Of a stretch of 64,000 nt of DNA, positions 15,481 through 22,933 are shown one piece after another. Source of the stretch: Pseudomonas sp. R76 (GTDB lineage: Bacteria; Pseudomonadota; Gammaproteobacteria; Pseudomonadales; Pseudomonadaceae); assembly GCF_009834565.1 (NCBI RefSeq), contig NZ_CP019428.1, forward strand, positions 248,001 to 312,000, given 5' to 3'. Position 1 is the first letter of the stretch; the number at the start of each line of letters is the position of its first letter. The translations under genes were made by a program, and so were the position numbers. The notes under the pieces are model-generated. The model was not told where the DNA came from. It did not search any database and was given only the letters and a program-made list of their open reading frames with translations.

Positions 15481-17238
15481 TTAACGCCTATAACTAAAGC
15501 GGGTGGGTGATGTACCCGAAGTTTTTATTAACTCGGTGAGATTGATGTTGTCTTTGCCACTGACAAAGTCGTTGATCAGATGGCTCTTGTGATAGGGCGA
15601 ATCACTGGCGTTTTCGTGAGTGTGTGAAATCGAACGGCGCACTCGCTGGTTGGGTGTAAGCGCGGACTGAATACTCGGGTCAGCGAGCGGCTGAGCAAGG
15701 TCGCCAATGTTTGCGGCCGCGATGATATCCCCGGGTTTGACCTCCCCGTAGGTGCGTATCAGCAGGTCGGCTTTGCCGTCGCCCGTCAGGTCAATAGCCA
15801 CGCTGCCTTTGCCACTTGTCTGGTCAAACAGGAGAACCGCATCACCCGCCTTGCCGGTCATTTCACTGACAAATGCCAGAGCGGAGACATTCGCGTTCTT
15901 CATGGCGTTGGATACATCGATTTTGTCGCTGCCACTGGTGAAATCCATCAGTGTGTCCGGGTTGTCCGGCGTGGAGTCGCTGGCGCTGTTGTAGTCAAAC
16001 GTATCCGCGCCGCCACCGCCGCGTATGCGGTCGCCCCCAGCACCGCCGGTGAAGCGGTTATCGGCGTCGTTACCGATTATTGCGTCGTCGCCTGAACCGC
16101 CTATGGCGTTTTCCAGGGTGACGCCCCGGGCGATGGACACATTGCCCTTGAGCCCGCCGACATCGGAGTACGAGCCCGCCCTGAGATTAATGGTCTGGTT
16201 GGCCCTGTAGCCGGAGACGTCCAGGGTGTCATTGCCACCACCGTCCCAGATGCAGAACACCGCAGCTTCCCGGTTGGATTTGAGGGTGTAGTGGTCCCGC
16301 TGGCTGTTGGAGTTGAACCCATACGTCGTGTCGCCCTGACGGATTTGACGATTCACACCGTAGAGTTTCTGCATGGCGGAAATGTCATCCATCATGGGAG
16401 ACCCTGGGTCGGCGCCCCCCAATCGTTTGCCGCTTTTTGCCGCGTTGTAGTAACTCATGACGGTGTGGGCCTGGGAGTCCTGCGCGTGGCTCCATGAGTC
16501 TGGGCGCAGTTCGCCGTTGTAGTTGCCGCCATGTTTGAGCCCCAGAGCGTGACCTGTTTCATGAATCAAGTCGAAGGGTGTGACCCGGGTGGCGTTGTAC
16601 TGGGTCGAGCCTGCGTCGGGACGGTTACCTGGGTAGGCGCCGAAGGCGGTGGGCACTCCCGATATGCCAAACGACATTTTCCCCTCGGCGCGTGAGCCAT
16701 TTTCCTCGAAGACCAGGTTGGACACGTCGCTCCACGCCTGTACCGCACGGCGCGCCATCGCTTGCTGGTTCTGGTTGAACTGCCCGAAACCTCGGTTGAA
16801 TGAGTAACCCACCGAGACTTTGCCGTCGCCATTTCGGTCTACCCACTGGGTGTTGCCCCGCGTGAGGTTGTCGCTTGCCTGGCGTGCATCGAAAGAGCGT
16901 TTATTCAGGTTGGCCACATACGGGTCGTCGGGGCGCAGCGTGGGATCTTTACCGTCCCAGCTGCGCTTGGTCGGTGTATCGGATGGGATGGGATGGGTTG
17001 TAGTAGTAGGCTTTTGCGGGCGTTTTGTGGGGGGCTCAGTGAAGGGGCGTACGTAGGGCTGCTGGGTCCTCGGTTGTACGAAAGGGCGTATATATGGATG
17101 CCGAATGAATGGCTGCAGGAATCGACCAAGAATTCTGAGGCCGGGAGCGTATTGAAGCGCCGGTCGAAGAGTCGGACCCAGGTTATTTTTCGCGTGGTTC
17201 GGTTGTTGAAATATAAGTGGCCTGAAGTCAATTCGCAT
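15481..17238 (-). CDS. serralysin-like M10 metalloprotease, C-terminally shortened (array member 4)
   Basis: 585 residues, first gene of the array. N-terminal 90 residues are proline/arginine rich with a near repeat (PYIRPF / PYVRPF) not seen in the others. Zinc motif HETGHALGLKHG (His226, Glu227, His230, His236); the residue after the third His is Gly, not Pro. Met-turn TVMSY (Met261). RTX repeats and one full C-terminal module, then a second module that breaks off after NINLTEL and ends with RFSYRR, so about 60 residues and any C-terminal secretion signal are missing relative to member 1. Ribosome site is weak. Confidence 0.85.
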   Translation of the reverse strand: MRIDFRPLIFQQPNHAKNNLGPTLRPALQYAPGLRILGRFLQPFIRHPYIRPFVQPRTQQPYVRPFTEPPTKRPQKPTTTTHPIPSDTPTKRSWDGKDPTLRPDDPYVANLNKRSFDARQASDNLTRGNTQWVDRNGDGKVSVGYSFNRGFGQFNQNQQAMARRAVQAWSDVSNLVFEENGSRAEGKMSFGISGVPTAFGAYPGNRPDAGSTQYNATRVTPFDLIHETGHALGLKHGGNYNGELRPDSWSHAQDSQAHTVMSYYNAAKSGKRLGGADPGSPMMDDISAMQKLYGVNRQIRQGDTTYGFNSNSQRDHYTLKSNREAAVFCIWDGGGNDTLDVSGYRANQTINLRAGSYSDVGGLKGNVSIARGVTLENAIGGSGDDAIIGNDADNRFTGGAGGDRIRGGGGADTFDYNSASDSTPDNPDTLMDFTSGSDKIDVSNAMKNANVSALAFVSEMTGKAGDAVLLFDQTSGKGSVAIDLTGDGKADLLIRTYGEVKPGDIIAAANIGDLAQPLADPSIQSALTPNQRVRRSISHTHENASDSPYHKSHLINDFVSGKDNINLTELIKTSGTSPTRFSYRR

Positions 17239-17795
17239 GAGCGCAATCCATGTTTTTGTTGTGAGATGGATTCCTTTTTTTTTAGGGGAAGTGCACGTCC
17301 GTTTGCTGGAAATACCTTCGCACTCTATAAATGAATTGCCAATGGGTTATATGTTTCTTAAGTGTCTTGATGGCGCAGTGTGTCATGCTTGGTAACAGTG
17401 GCTGTGTTTATGTGTGCGTTAAACAGCCTGTGTGGAGTGTTGATTTTAAAAGCATTGCTCGCTGAAGAAAAAAGGGTGCTTTTAAATTGTGTTTAGTGGG
17501 TCTTCTTTGGAAATACAGAATTTTTTACAGTGTGATTATTGTTGTTAAGAGTTTTGGAGTGAGGCGAAGAGAATATAACAGTCAAGTGCCTTAGTTATCG
17601 AAGTTTCCTACGCGCCATCAAGTTATATTGAAACTTGTTTTGCTGAAGTGCCGACAACTCTTTGTTCTTCGAACTGACAAGGCGCTGACTGCCGAAAGGC
17701 GAGCGTGTGGCGAGGAATGACGATCCTTAACCCGAACCAGAGGTGTTTTGCGTCTGAACCTGTGAACGGATCATTAACTGTTGAGGTTCAGCACC
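17239..17795. other. AT-rich divergent intergenic region
   Basis: 557 bp between the protease array (leftward) and the VWA gene (rightward). It is clearly more AT-rich than its surroundings, with T-runs near 17275 and 17525. No credible gene found in either strand. It probably holds both promoters; I could not fix -35/-10 boxes with confidence. Confidence 0.6.
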
Positions 17796-19424
17796 ATGCC
17801 ACAAGCTCCCTTATTCTTGCGTCCCATCGCTGGCGGCGTTGTGGTTACCGTGATGCTGGTGGCGCTTGCCGGTTGCGGGCTGTCATCCTCTCAAGAGGCC
17901 GCCCAGCCTGCCGCGCCAACCCCCGCCACACCCCGCCCCGAGGCGGCTTTGATCAAGCGAGCGGCGGTCCCTGCGTTACTGGCTGCGCCAAGGGTCATGC
18001 ACGACGCAGCCATGCCGGATCGGGTCGAACCTTCAGAGCATTACCAGAACTTGCCCGAAAACCCGGTCTACAGCGTCGCACAACAGCCTGTTTCGACCTT
18101 CAGTGCAGACGTCGACTCCGGCAGTTATGCCAACGTGAGACGTTTTCTCAACCAAGGTAGCCTGCCGCCTGACGGCGCTGTGCGCCTGGAGGAAATGGTC
18201 AATTACTTCCCTTATGACTACACGCTGCCCACCGACGGCTCACCTTTTGGCGTGACCACCGAAGTCGCCCCCACGCCATGGAACCCGCACACCCGACTGC
18301 TGCGCATCGGCATCAAGGCCTGCGACCGCGCCGTGGCGGACCTGGCGCCGGCCAACCTGGTGTTTCTGGTGGACGTGTCCGGCTCCATGGACCGCCGCGA
18401 AGGCTTGCCGCTGGTGAAAAGCACGCTGAAATTGTTAGTGGACCAGCTGCGCGAGCAGGACCGTGTGGCGTTGGTGGTCTACGCCGGTGAGTCGCGCGTG
18501 GTGCTCGAACCCACCTCCGGGCGTGAAAAAACCAGGATCCGCAACGCCATCGACCAACTTACCGCTGGCGGCTCCACGGCGGGGGCGTCCGGTATTGAAC
18601 TGGCCTACCAGATGGCCCGCGCCGGCTTTATCGATAAGGGTATCAACCGCATCCTGCTGGCCACCGACGGTGACTTCAATGTCGGCATCAGCGATTTCGA
18701 CAGCCTCAAGCAGATGGCCGCCAACCAGCGTAAAAGCGGCGTATCCCTGACCACCCTGGGCTTCGGTGTGGATAACTACAACGAACACTTGATGGAACAA
18801 TTGGCCGACGCGGGCGATGGTAATTACGCCTACATCGACAATCTGCGGGAGGCGCGAAAAGTACTCGTCGACCAGCTCAGTTCAACCCTGGCGGTGGTGG
18901 CGCGGGATGTGAAATTGCAGGTGGAATTCAACCCGGCCCAGGTCAGTGAATACCGCCTGCTGGGCTATGAGAACCGCGCCTTGAAGCGGGAGGATTTCAG
19001 CAATGACAAGGTCGACGCTGGCGAGATCGGCGCAGGGCATACCGTGACCGCGCTGTACGAAATTGTGCCGAAGGGCCAGAAGGGTTGGTTGGAGCCATTG
19101 CGCTACGCCGCTGCGCCCGCGGCTGAAAACACATCGGCTGAGTTGGCGCTGCTGCGCGTGCGCTATAAGCCTGCGGCGGGTGGTGACAGCCAGCTGCTCG
19201 AGCGGCCCATCAGCAATGTGTCGACCCAGGCCAGCGACGACCTGCGTTTCTCGGCGGCCGTTGCAGCCTTCGCCCAACAGCTCAAGGGCGATGGCCGCTA
19301 CACTGGCAACATGAGCCTGCAGGACACCGCCGCACTGGCCCGCTCGGCGCGCGGCGATGACCCGTTCGGGTTGCGCAACGAGTTCGTGCAACTGGTTGAG
19401 TTGGCGCAGAGCCTGAAGCACTGA
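17796..19424 (+). CDS. VWA-domain lipoprotein, YfbK-like
   Basis: 542 residues from ATG 17796 (GAGG 9 nt upstream; TTG 17781 is less likely). Lipobox LAGC (Cys27). An N-terminal YfbK-type domain (STFSADVDSGSYANVRRFL...LPPDGAVRLEEMVNYF) leads into a von Willebrand factor A domain, with the MIDAS motif DVSGS at 193-197, and a C-terminal DUF3520-like domain (DDLRFSAAVAAFAQQLK). The VWA domain binds a divalent metal and a protein ligand. Upstream of a sigma/anti-sigma pair and may be its target or sensor. Confidence 0.88.
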   Translation: MPQAPLFLRPIAGGVVVTVMLVALAGCGLSSSQEAAQPAAPTPATPRPEAALIKRAAVPALLAAPRVMHDAAMPDRVEPSEHYQNLPENPVYSVAQQPVSTFSADVDSGSYANVRRFLNQGSLPPDGAVRLEEMVNYFPYDYTLPTDGSPFGVTTEVAPTPWNPHTRLLRIGIKACDRAVADLAPANLVFLVDVSGSMDRREGLPLVKSTLKLLVDQLREQDRVALVVYAGESRVVLEPTSGREKTRIRNAIDQLTAGGSTAGASGIELAYQMARAGFIDKGINRILLATDGDFNVGISDFDSLKQMAANQRKSGVSLTTLGFGVDNYNEHLMEQLADAGDGNYAYIDNLREARKVLVDQLSSTLAVVARDVKLQVEFNPAQVSEYRLLGYENRALKREDFSNDKVDAGEIGAGHTVTALYEIVPKGQKGWLEPLRYAAAPAAENTSAELALLRVRYKPAAGGDSQLLERPISNVSTQASDDLRFSAAVAAFAQQLKGDGRYTGNMSLQDTAALARSARGDDPFGLRNEFVQLVELAQSLKH

Positions 19425-19445
19425 TCTTGAGTCCAACGAAGCTCC

Positions 19446-19540
19446 AATGTGGGAGCTGGCTTGCCAGCGATAGCGGTCTGTCAGCACCGCAAATGCTGCC
19501 TGACCCACCGCTATCGCGGGCAAGCTCGGCTCCCACAATT
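19446..19540. repeat. paired REP element (inverted)
   Basis: Two inverted copies of the GTGGGAGCTGGCTTGCC-type REP core with their inner arms pairing (AGCGATAGCGG and CCGCTATCGC). Lies between the VWA gene and the sigma factor gene. Confidence 0.8.
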
Positions 19541-19578
19541 GAAAAGTTTTAACGTCTCGAAAGGAGTTCGCTCACTAC

Positions 19579-20151
19579 ATGGCCGTACCAGATGATTCAC
19601 CCAGCGACGAAGCGCTGCTGGCCCGCTACCGAAGCGGTGACGCCGCCGCGTTCGAGGTTTTGTACGCGCGGCACCGTCAAGGGCTGTACCGGTTCCTGGT
19701 GTCCCTGAGCAACAAGGCCGAGCTGGCCGAAGAGGTTTACCAGGAGACCTGGCTCAGCCTGATCCGCAGCAGCACCCAGCCACAGGGCCGGGCGAGTTTT
19801 CGTACATGGCTGTTCCAGATTGCCCGCAACCGCCTGATCGACCACTGGCGCAAGCATGGCGTGCATAACCCGCTGCATGACAGCTACGACGAGCAACTGC
19901 ACGCCCAGCCCGATGACAGCCCCGGCCCCGAGCAGCAACTGAGCCTGAGCCGCGATCACGCGCGCCTCGACGCTGCACTGCAAGATTTGCCCGAAGACCA
20001 GCGCGAAGTCTTCCTGCTGCGCCTGCACGGCGACCTCGAAGTGCCGCAAATCGCCGCCCTCACTGGCGCTCCGCTGGAAACCGTAAAAAGCCGCCTGCGC
20101 TACGCCCAGCAGAAACTGCGCCGCCTGCTGGCCGAGGAGATACCCGCATGA
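19579..20151 (+). CDS. ECF-type RNA polymerase sigma factor
   Basis: 190 residues. Region 2 (residues about 10-75) has DEALLARYRSGDAAAFEVLYARH and the ETWLSLI core followed by FRTWLFQIARNRLIDHWRK; region 4 (about 120-185) has LPEDQREVFLLRLHGDLEVPQIAALTGAPLETVKSRL, the helix-turn-helix for the -35 element. No extracytoplasmic extension. AAGGAG lies 12 nt before the ATG. Overlaps the next gene by 4 nt, the usual layout for a sigma factor and its anti-sigma factor. Confidence 0.92.
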   Translation: MAVPDDSPSDEALLARYRSGDAAAFEVLYARHRQGLYRFLVSLSNKAELAEEVYQETWLSLIRSSTQPQGRASFRTWLFQIARNRLIDHWRKHGVHNPLHDSYDEQLHAQPDDSPGPEQQLSLSRDHARLDAALQDLPEDQREVFLLRLHGDLEVPQIAALTGAPLETVKSRLRYAQQKLRRLLAEEIPA

Positions 20152-20732
20152 CCGACTCACGCCAAACACCTGACGACGAGCTGCTCCCGCATTTTCGTCA
20201 ACACAGCCTGGGCGAACCGCCAGCGTCCCTCGACGCCTTCATCCTCAACACCGCCCGCCATGAAGCCCCCGCGCGACAGCCAAACCTGTGGCAACGCTGG
20301 CTGCAAGCCTGCCGCCAACCGCGCTGGCAAATGGCATTCGCCACCGTCGCCGGCGTTGCGCTGATGCTCGGTGTAGTGATGCGCTCACCCGTGCCGCAAC
20401 CGGAGATCTCCACAGCCACCTTCTCCACGCTCCACCAGGAAGCCGCCCGCCCGGCGCCGCAAGCGTTCTCGGCACCGGCACCCATGGCCCGCATGGCCGC
20501 CGCGCCGCCCGTGCAGGCCGAGGCCGACAGCGTGTTGGCGGATGAACCGGCGGCAAAGGTCAGCAAGCGTGCGGCGATTGTGTTGCCGTCGTTGGAGCAG
20601 GGGCTGCAGGAGATTGTGGATCTGCGCCTGGCTGGCGAAACCCGAGCGGCGGATGAAAAGCTGCTGGCGTTGCATAAGCGCTTTCCCAAGGAAGACTTGC
20701 CTGCGCGGTTGGAGGTGTTGCAGAAGCGGTAA
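20148..20732 (+). CDS. probable anti-sigma factor
   Basis: 194 residues with one transmembrane helix at about 66-80 (WQMAFATVAGVALMLGVV), a short charged cytoplasmic N-terminus and a periplasmic tail. The N-terminal 65 residues (DDELLPHFRQHSLGEPPASLDAFIL) would bind the sigma factor. No zinc-binding HxxxCxxC is present, so it is not a ZAS-type anti-sigma factor. Assignment rests on topology and the coupled position after the sigma gene. A strong terminator follows. Confidence 0.75.
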   Translation: MTDSRQTPDDELLPHFRQHSLGEPPASLDAFILNTARHEAPARQPNLWQRWLQACRQPRWQMAFATVAGVALMLGVVMRSPVPQPEISTATFSTLHQEAARPAPQAFSAPAPMARMAAAPPVQAEADSVLADEPAAKVSKRAAIVLPSLEQGLQEIVDLRLAGETRAADEKLLALHKRFPKEDLPARLEVLQKR

Positions 20733-20742
20733 ATAGCGCCCA

Positions 20743-20778
20743 CAAAAAAGCCCCAGGCCTTTCGACCTGGGGCTTTTT
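20743..20778 (+). terminator. rho-independent terminator after the sigma/anti-sigma operon
   Basis: AAAAAAGCCCCAGG-CCTTTCGA-CCTGGGGCTTTTTT: a 7-8 bp GC stem flanked by an A-run and a T-run, so it can also act on the opposite strand. Confidence 0.92.
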
Positions 20779-20784
20779 CATCTG

Positions 20785-20810
20785 TATCTGGTGCCCGGCG
20801 TCGTTTGAAC
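20785..20810. other. possible decayed attachment site
   Basis: TATCTGGTGCCCGGCGTCGTTTGAAC resembles the end of the tRNA-Arg gene at 31094 (forward: TATATGGTGCACCCGGCGG..TTCGAAC), with one 2-nt gap and a few mismatches. It lies just after the sigma operon terminator and before the first island gene. It could be the far att site of the island; the match is imperfect and tRNA ends look alike. Confidence 0.3.
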
Positions 20811-20906
20811 TGGGCGGTGATGCTGCCGTATTTACTGGGCCTTGTAGGCGTTGTATCGGTTAGGCATACACGTGGGCATACATGGCCCTTTCTGCTGCGC
20901 TTGGAT

Positions 20907-21659
20907 TTACGCCTTCGGTGTGAGCTTTTCCATCTCGGGAGGACGTTGTTTCAGCTCCGTCTCACGGATTATGCGGCCAGTCGTACCATCAAGCTTAAAT
21001 AGGGTTCTGCCCACGAGTAGAAACGTACTTTTGCTGTCCGCCAGGATCAAATGGCCTACCAGGCGTTCACCCCTGTCGGTTACCACGGTATCCACCGCTT
21101 CGAGGTCCCCGGCAGTTTCTAACTGGGTATACCTTTTAAAATCTGCAAGCCCAGCCCCCCTACCTTGTTGAACTCCTGCACCAGGCGCGAAGAACGCCAT
21201 AAACATGGCAATCCCTATCCATGCTGCAAGTCCAATCACTACGTTGGCCTTGGGCCTCCTCGTTATAACCGCAACAAAGAGCGCAGCAATCGCCACAAAT
21301 ACGAAAGCCAGGAGGCCGGGTCCTACGATGGGCCATTGTTCTGCAGCGTCCAATGCACCAGAGAATAGACTGGTGTACCCATGCAGAAGCAGCGTAGGTG
21401 TGCTCAGCGATAGCTCGTTCTGGTCGATACCGAACTGCTGAAATCTGCCGGATAGGAGCGAGTACCCGTAGATCAACAGCGCGGCCTGCGATGCTAGCGC
21501 TCCAAATGTAATCAGTTTGAAAGCCAAGTCTGTATTGGTTTTCATCTCCTTGGCAGCTGGGTCATCTAACGTCTCGTGATGTGCAGGGGCTGAGGAAGCA
21601 GTGACGTGGATGGGTGTAAGCAGCTCTACCCTCAGCGGTTTGTCTCTGCGCCAGAACAT
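20907..21659 (-). CDS. membrane protein of unknown function
   Basis: About 250 residues from ATG 21659, preceded by TAGGAAACAC; the longer frame from 21749 lacks a ribosome site. Four transmembrane segments: about 44-65 (LITFGALASQAALLIYGYSLL), 80-100, 106-130 and 138-160, followed by a soluble C-terminal domain with LVGHLILADSKSTFLLVG, which looks like a small beta domain. No family recognised. Likely the leftmost gene of the island. Confidence 0.7.
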   Translation of the reverse strand: MFWRRDKPLRVELLTPIHVTASSAPAHHETLDDPAAKEMKTNTDLAFKLITFGALASQAALLIYGYSLLSGRFQQFGIDQNELSLSTPTLLLHGYTSLFSGALDAAEQWPIVGPGLLAFVFVAIAALFVAVITRRPKANVVIGLAAWIGIAMFMAFFAPGAGVQQGRGAGLADFKRYTQLETAGDLEAVDTVVTDRGERLVGHLILADSKSTFLLVGRTLFKLDGTTGRIIRETELKQRPPEMEKLTPKA

Positions 21660-22174
21660 GGTGTTTCCTACTCCAGTGGGTGACCGGAGAAAGTACCCCG
21701 AATCTGGTGGGAGGGTAGGTCTGATATGTCGCTGGGGACCCTGGAGCATTCTTGAAGGTACGGGGCATGAAACCCGCGGGGTCGAGTTAGTGGGAGGTGC
21801 CGGAGGTTACTGAAATTTCAATCGTTGAAATTGAAAGGATCTTGAAAAAAAAAGGGCCATCGTTACAGCTTCTGTAAAGGTGGCTGTATCTGTTGCTGAT
21901 AGTGAACACCCGAAGGGCGTCAATCATGGTGATGGGTGTCAACCACATCAACCTGTCAACCAACTTAGAAAATCCAGCCGCTGACACGAACGCGCGGGTT
22001 TCCTACCCCGTCCCATTCAAGAATGAGTCAAGGTCCCCACTATCGAACCAAAGCCAAGAGCATTACCCACTTCGCTTCGCTGGAGGAGCATTACTAATAA
22101 TGAATGTTCCAGGAGGAGCGGACCTCGCCTGGTACCTGCAACAACCACCCGACCCGTTCGCTCGCAATCAAAGC
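21660..22174. other. intergenic region with palindrome
   Basis: 515 bp between two minus-strand genes. A perfect inverted repeat AATTTCAA-TCG-TTGAAATT lies at 21814-21832, about 155 bp upstream of the membrane protein gene. The rest shows no convincing gene; open frames here lack starts and coding character. Confidence 0.6.
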
Positions 22175-22843
22175 TTACATTCGTTGCAGCACGTAACTGT
22201 TCTCGAAGCCATGCACACTACCCAGCACGTTGAAACCTTGAAAGAACCCTGTTGCTCTTAGCAGGTCGACAGTCGGACCAACCTCTGGCGAATGCTGAAA
22301 GTCGCGGTAGTCGTCTAATACGATGAAGCCGCCCGAGACTACGCTTGGCGAATACAGCAAGAAGTCCAGCACCACGTTGCGACGGGTGTGGCCACCATCG
22401 ATATGCAACAGCGCAACGTTGGGCGCGAGGTTGTAGAAACGTTCGGCACTCAGTTCCGAAAAGCCACGGATCACCTGCGCATTGGGCAACATCAGGTCCT
22501 TGTAGTAACTAAACTCTTCGAACTGGTTTGGCAATTCGAACGGGTCAATACCAATGATACGACGCTCGTGGTTGCATACCTCATTCATCAGCATCAACGA
22601 TTTGCCCTTCCACACGCCAATTTCCACCACATCACCCGGCAGCTCGGCAATCAGAAAGGTAAGGTAGCCCAATAAACGTACTTGATCATGGAACGACAGC
22701 TCGCGACGCTCCATTGCGAGCTCAGCCGGCAAGCTGTCCTGCGCCTGCTCGAAATGCTGGCCGATAAACTCCCAGATCTGCGTGATGTTGTCAGTCAACG
22801 CCGGGTCGCTGGTAAATTCGTTGAGCGCTTGAAGAGTGATCAT
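22175..22843 (-). CDS. class I SAM-dependent methyltransferase (TylF/methyltransferase_24-like)
   Basis: 222 residues. SAM-binding motif I is GDVVEIGVWKGKSL; a second motif, VALLHIDGGHTRRNVVLDF, carries the Asp-Gly-Gly-His characteristic of TylF/CmcI-like methyltransferases, where Asp and His handle metal or base catalysis; GGFIVLDDY is the following strand. Such enzymes O-methylate sugars in glycan pathways. Directly downstream of the large glycosyltransferase in the same orientation, 90 bp apart. Confidence 0.85.
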   Translation of the reverse strand: MITLQALNEFTSDPALTDNITQIWEFIGQHFEQAQDSLPAELAMERRELSFHDQVRLLGYLTFLIAELPGDVVEIGVWKGKSLMLMNEVCNHERRIIGIDPFELPNQFEEFSYYKDLMLPNAQVIRGFSELSAERFYNLAPNVALLHIDGGHTRRNVVLDFLLYSPSVVSGGFIVLDDYRDFQHSPEVGPTVDLLRATGFFQGFNVLGSVHGFENSYVLQRM

Positions 22844-22933
22844 AGTTTTCTCTGCGTACTTCTAATGATTACGAGGGAAGCCCTGAAAAAGACTTCCAGA
22901 ATTGATAAGACATTGAAATAACAAGCGGATCAG

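Noticed and set aside
17700..18160. Plus-strand frame starting at 17705
   Set aside because: Overlaps the VWA lipoprotein gene in another frame; the lipobox and MIDAS motif lie in the chosen frame.
20805..21368. Plus-strand open frames over the island membrane protein gene
   Set aside because: Antisense to a membrane protein with clear helices; no ribosome sites.
21893..22261. 122-codon plus-strand frame in the gap before the methyltransferase gene
   Set aside because: Composition is not coding-like and it overlaps the antisense end of the methyltransferase gene.
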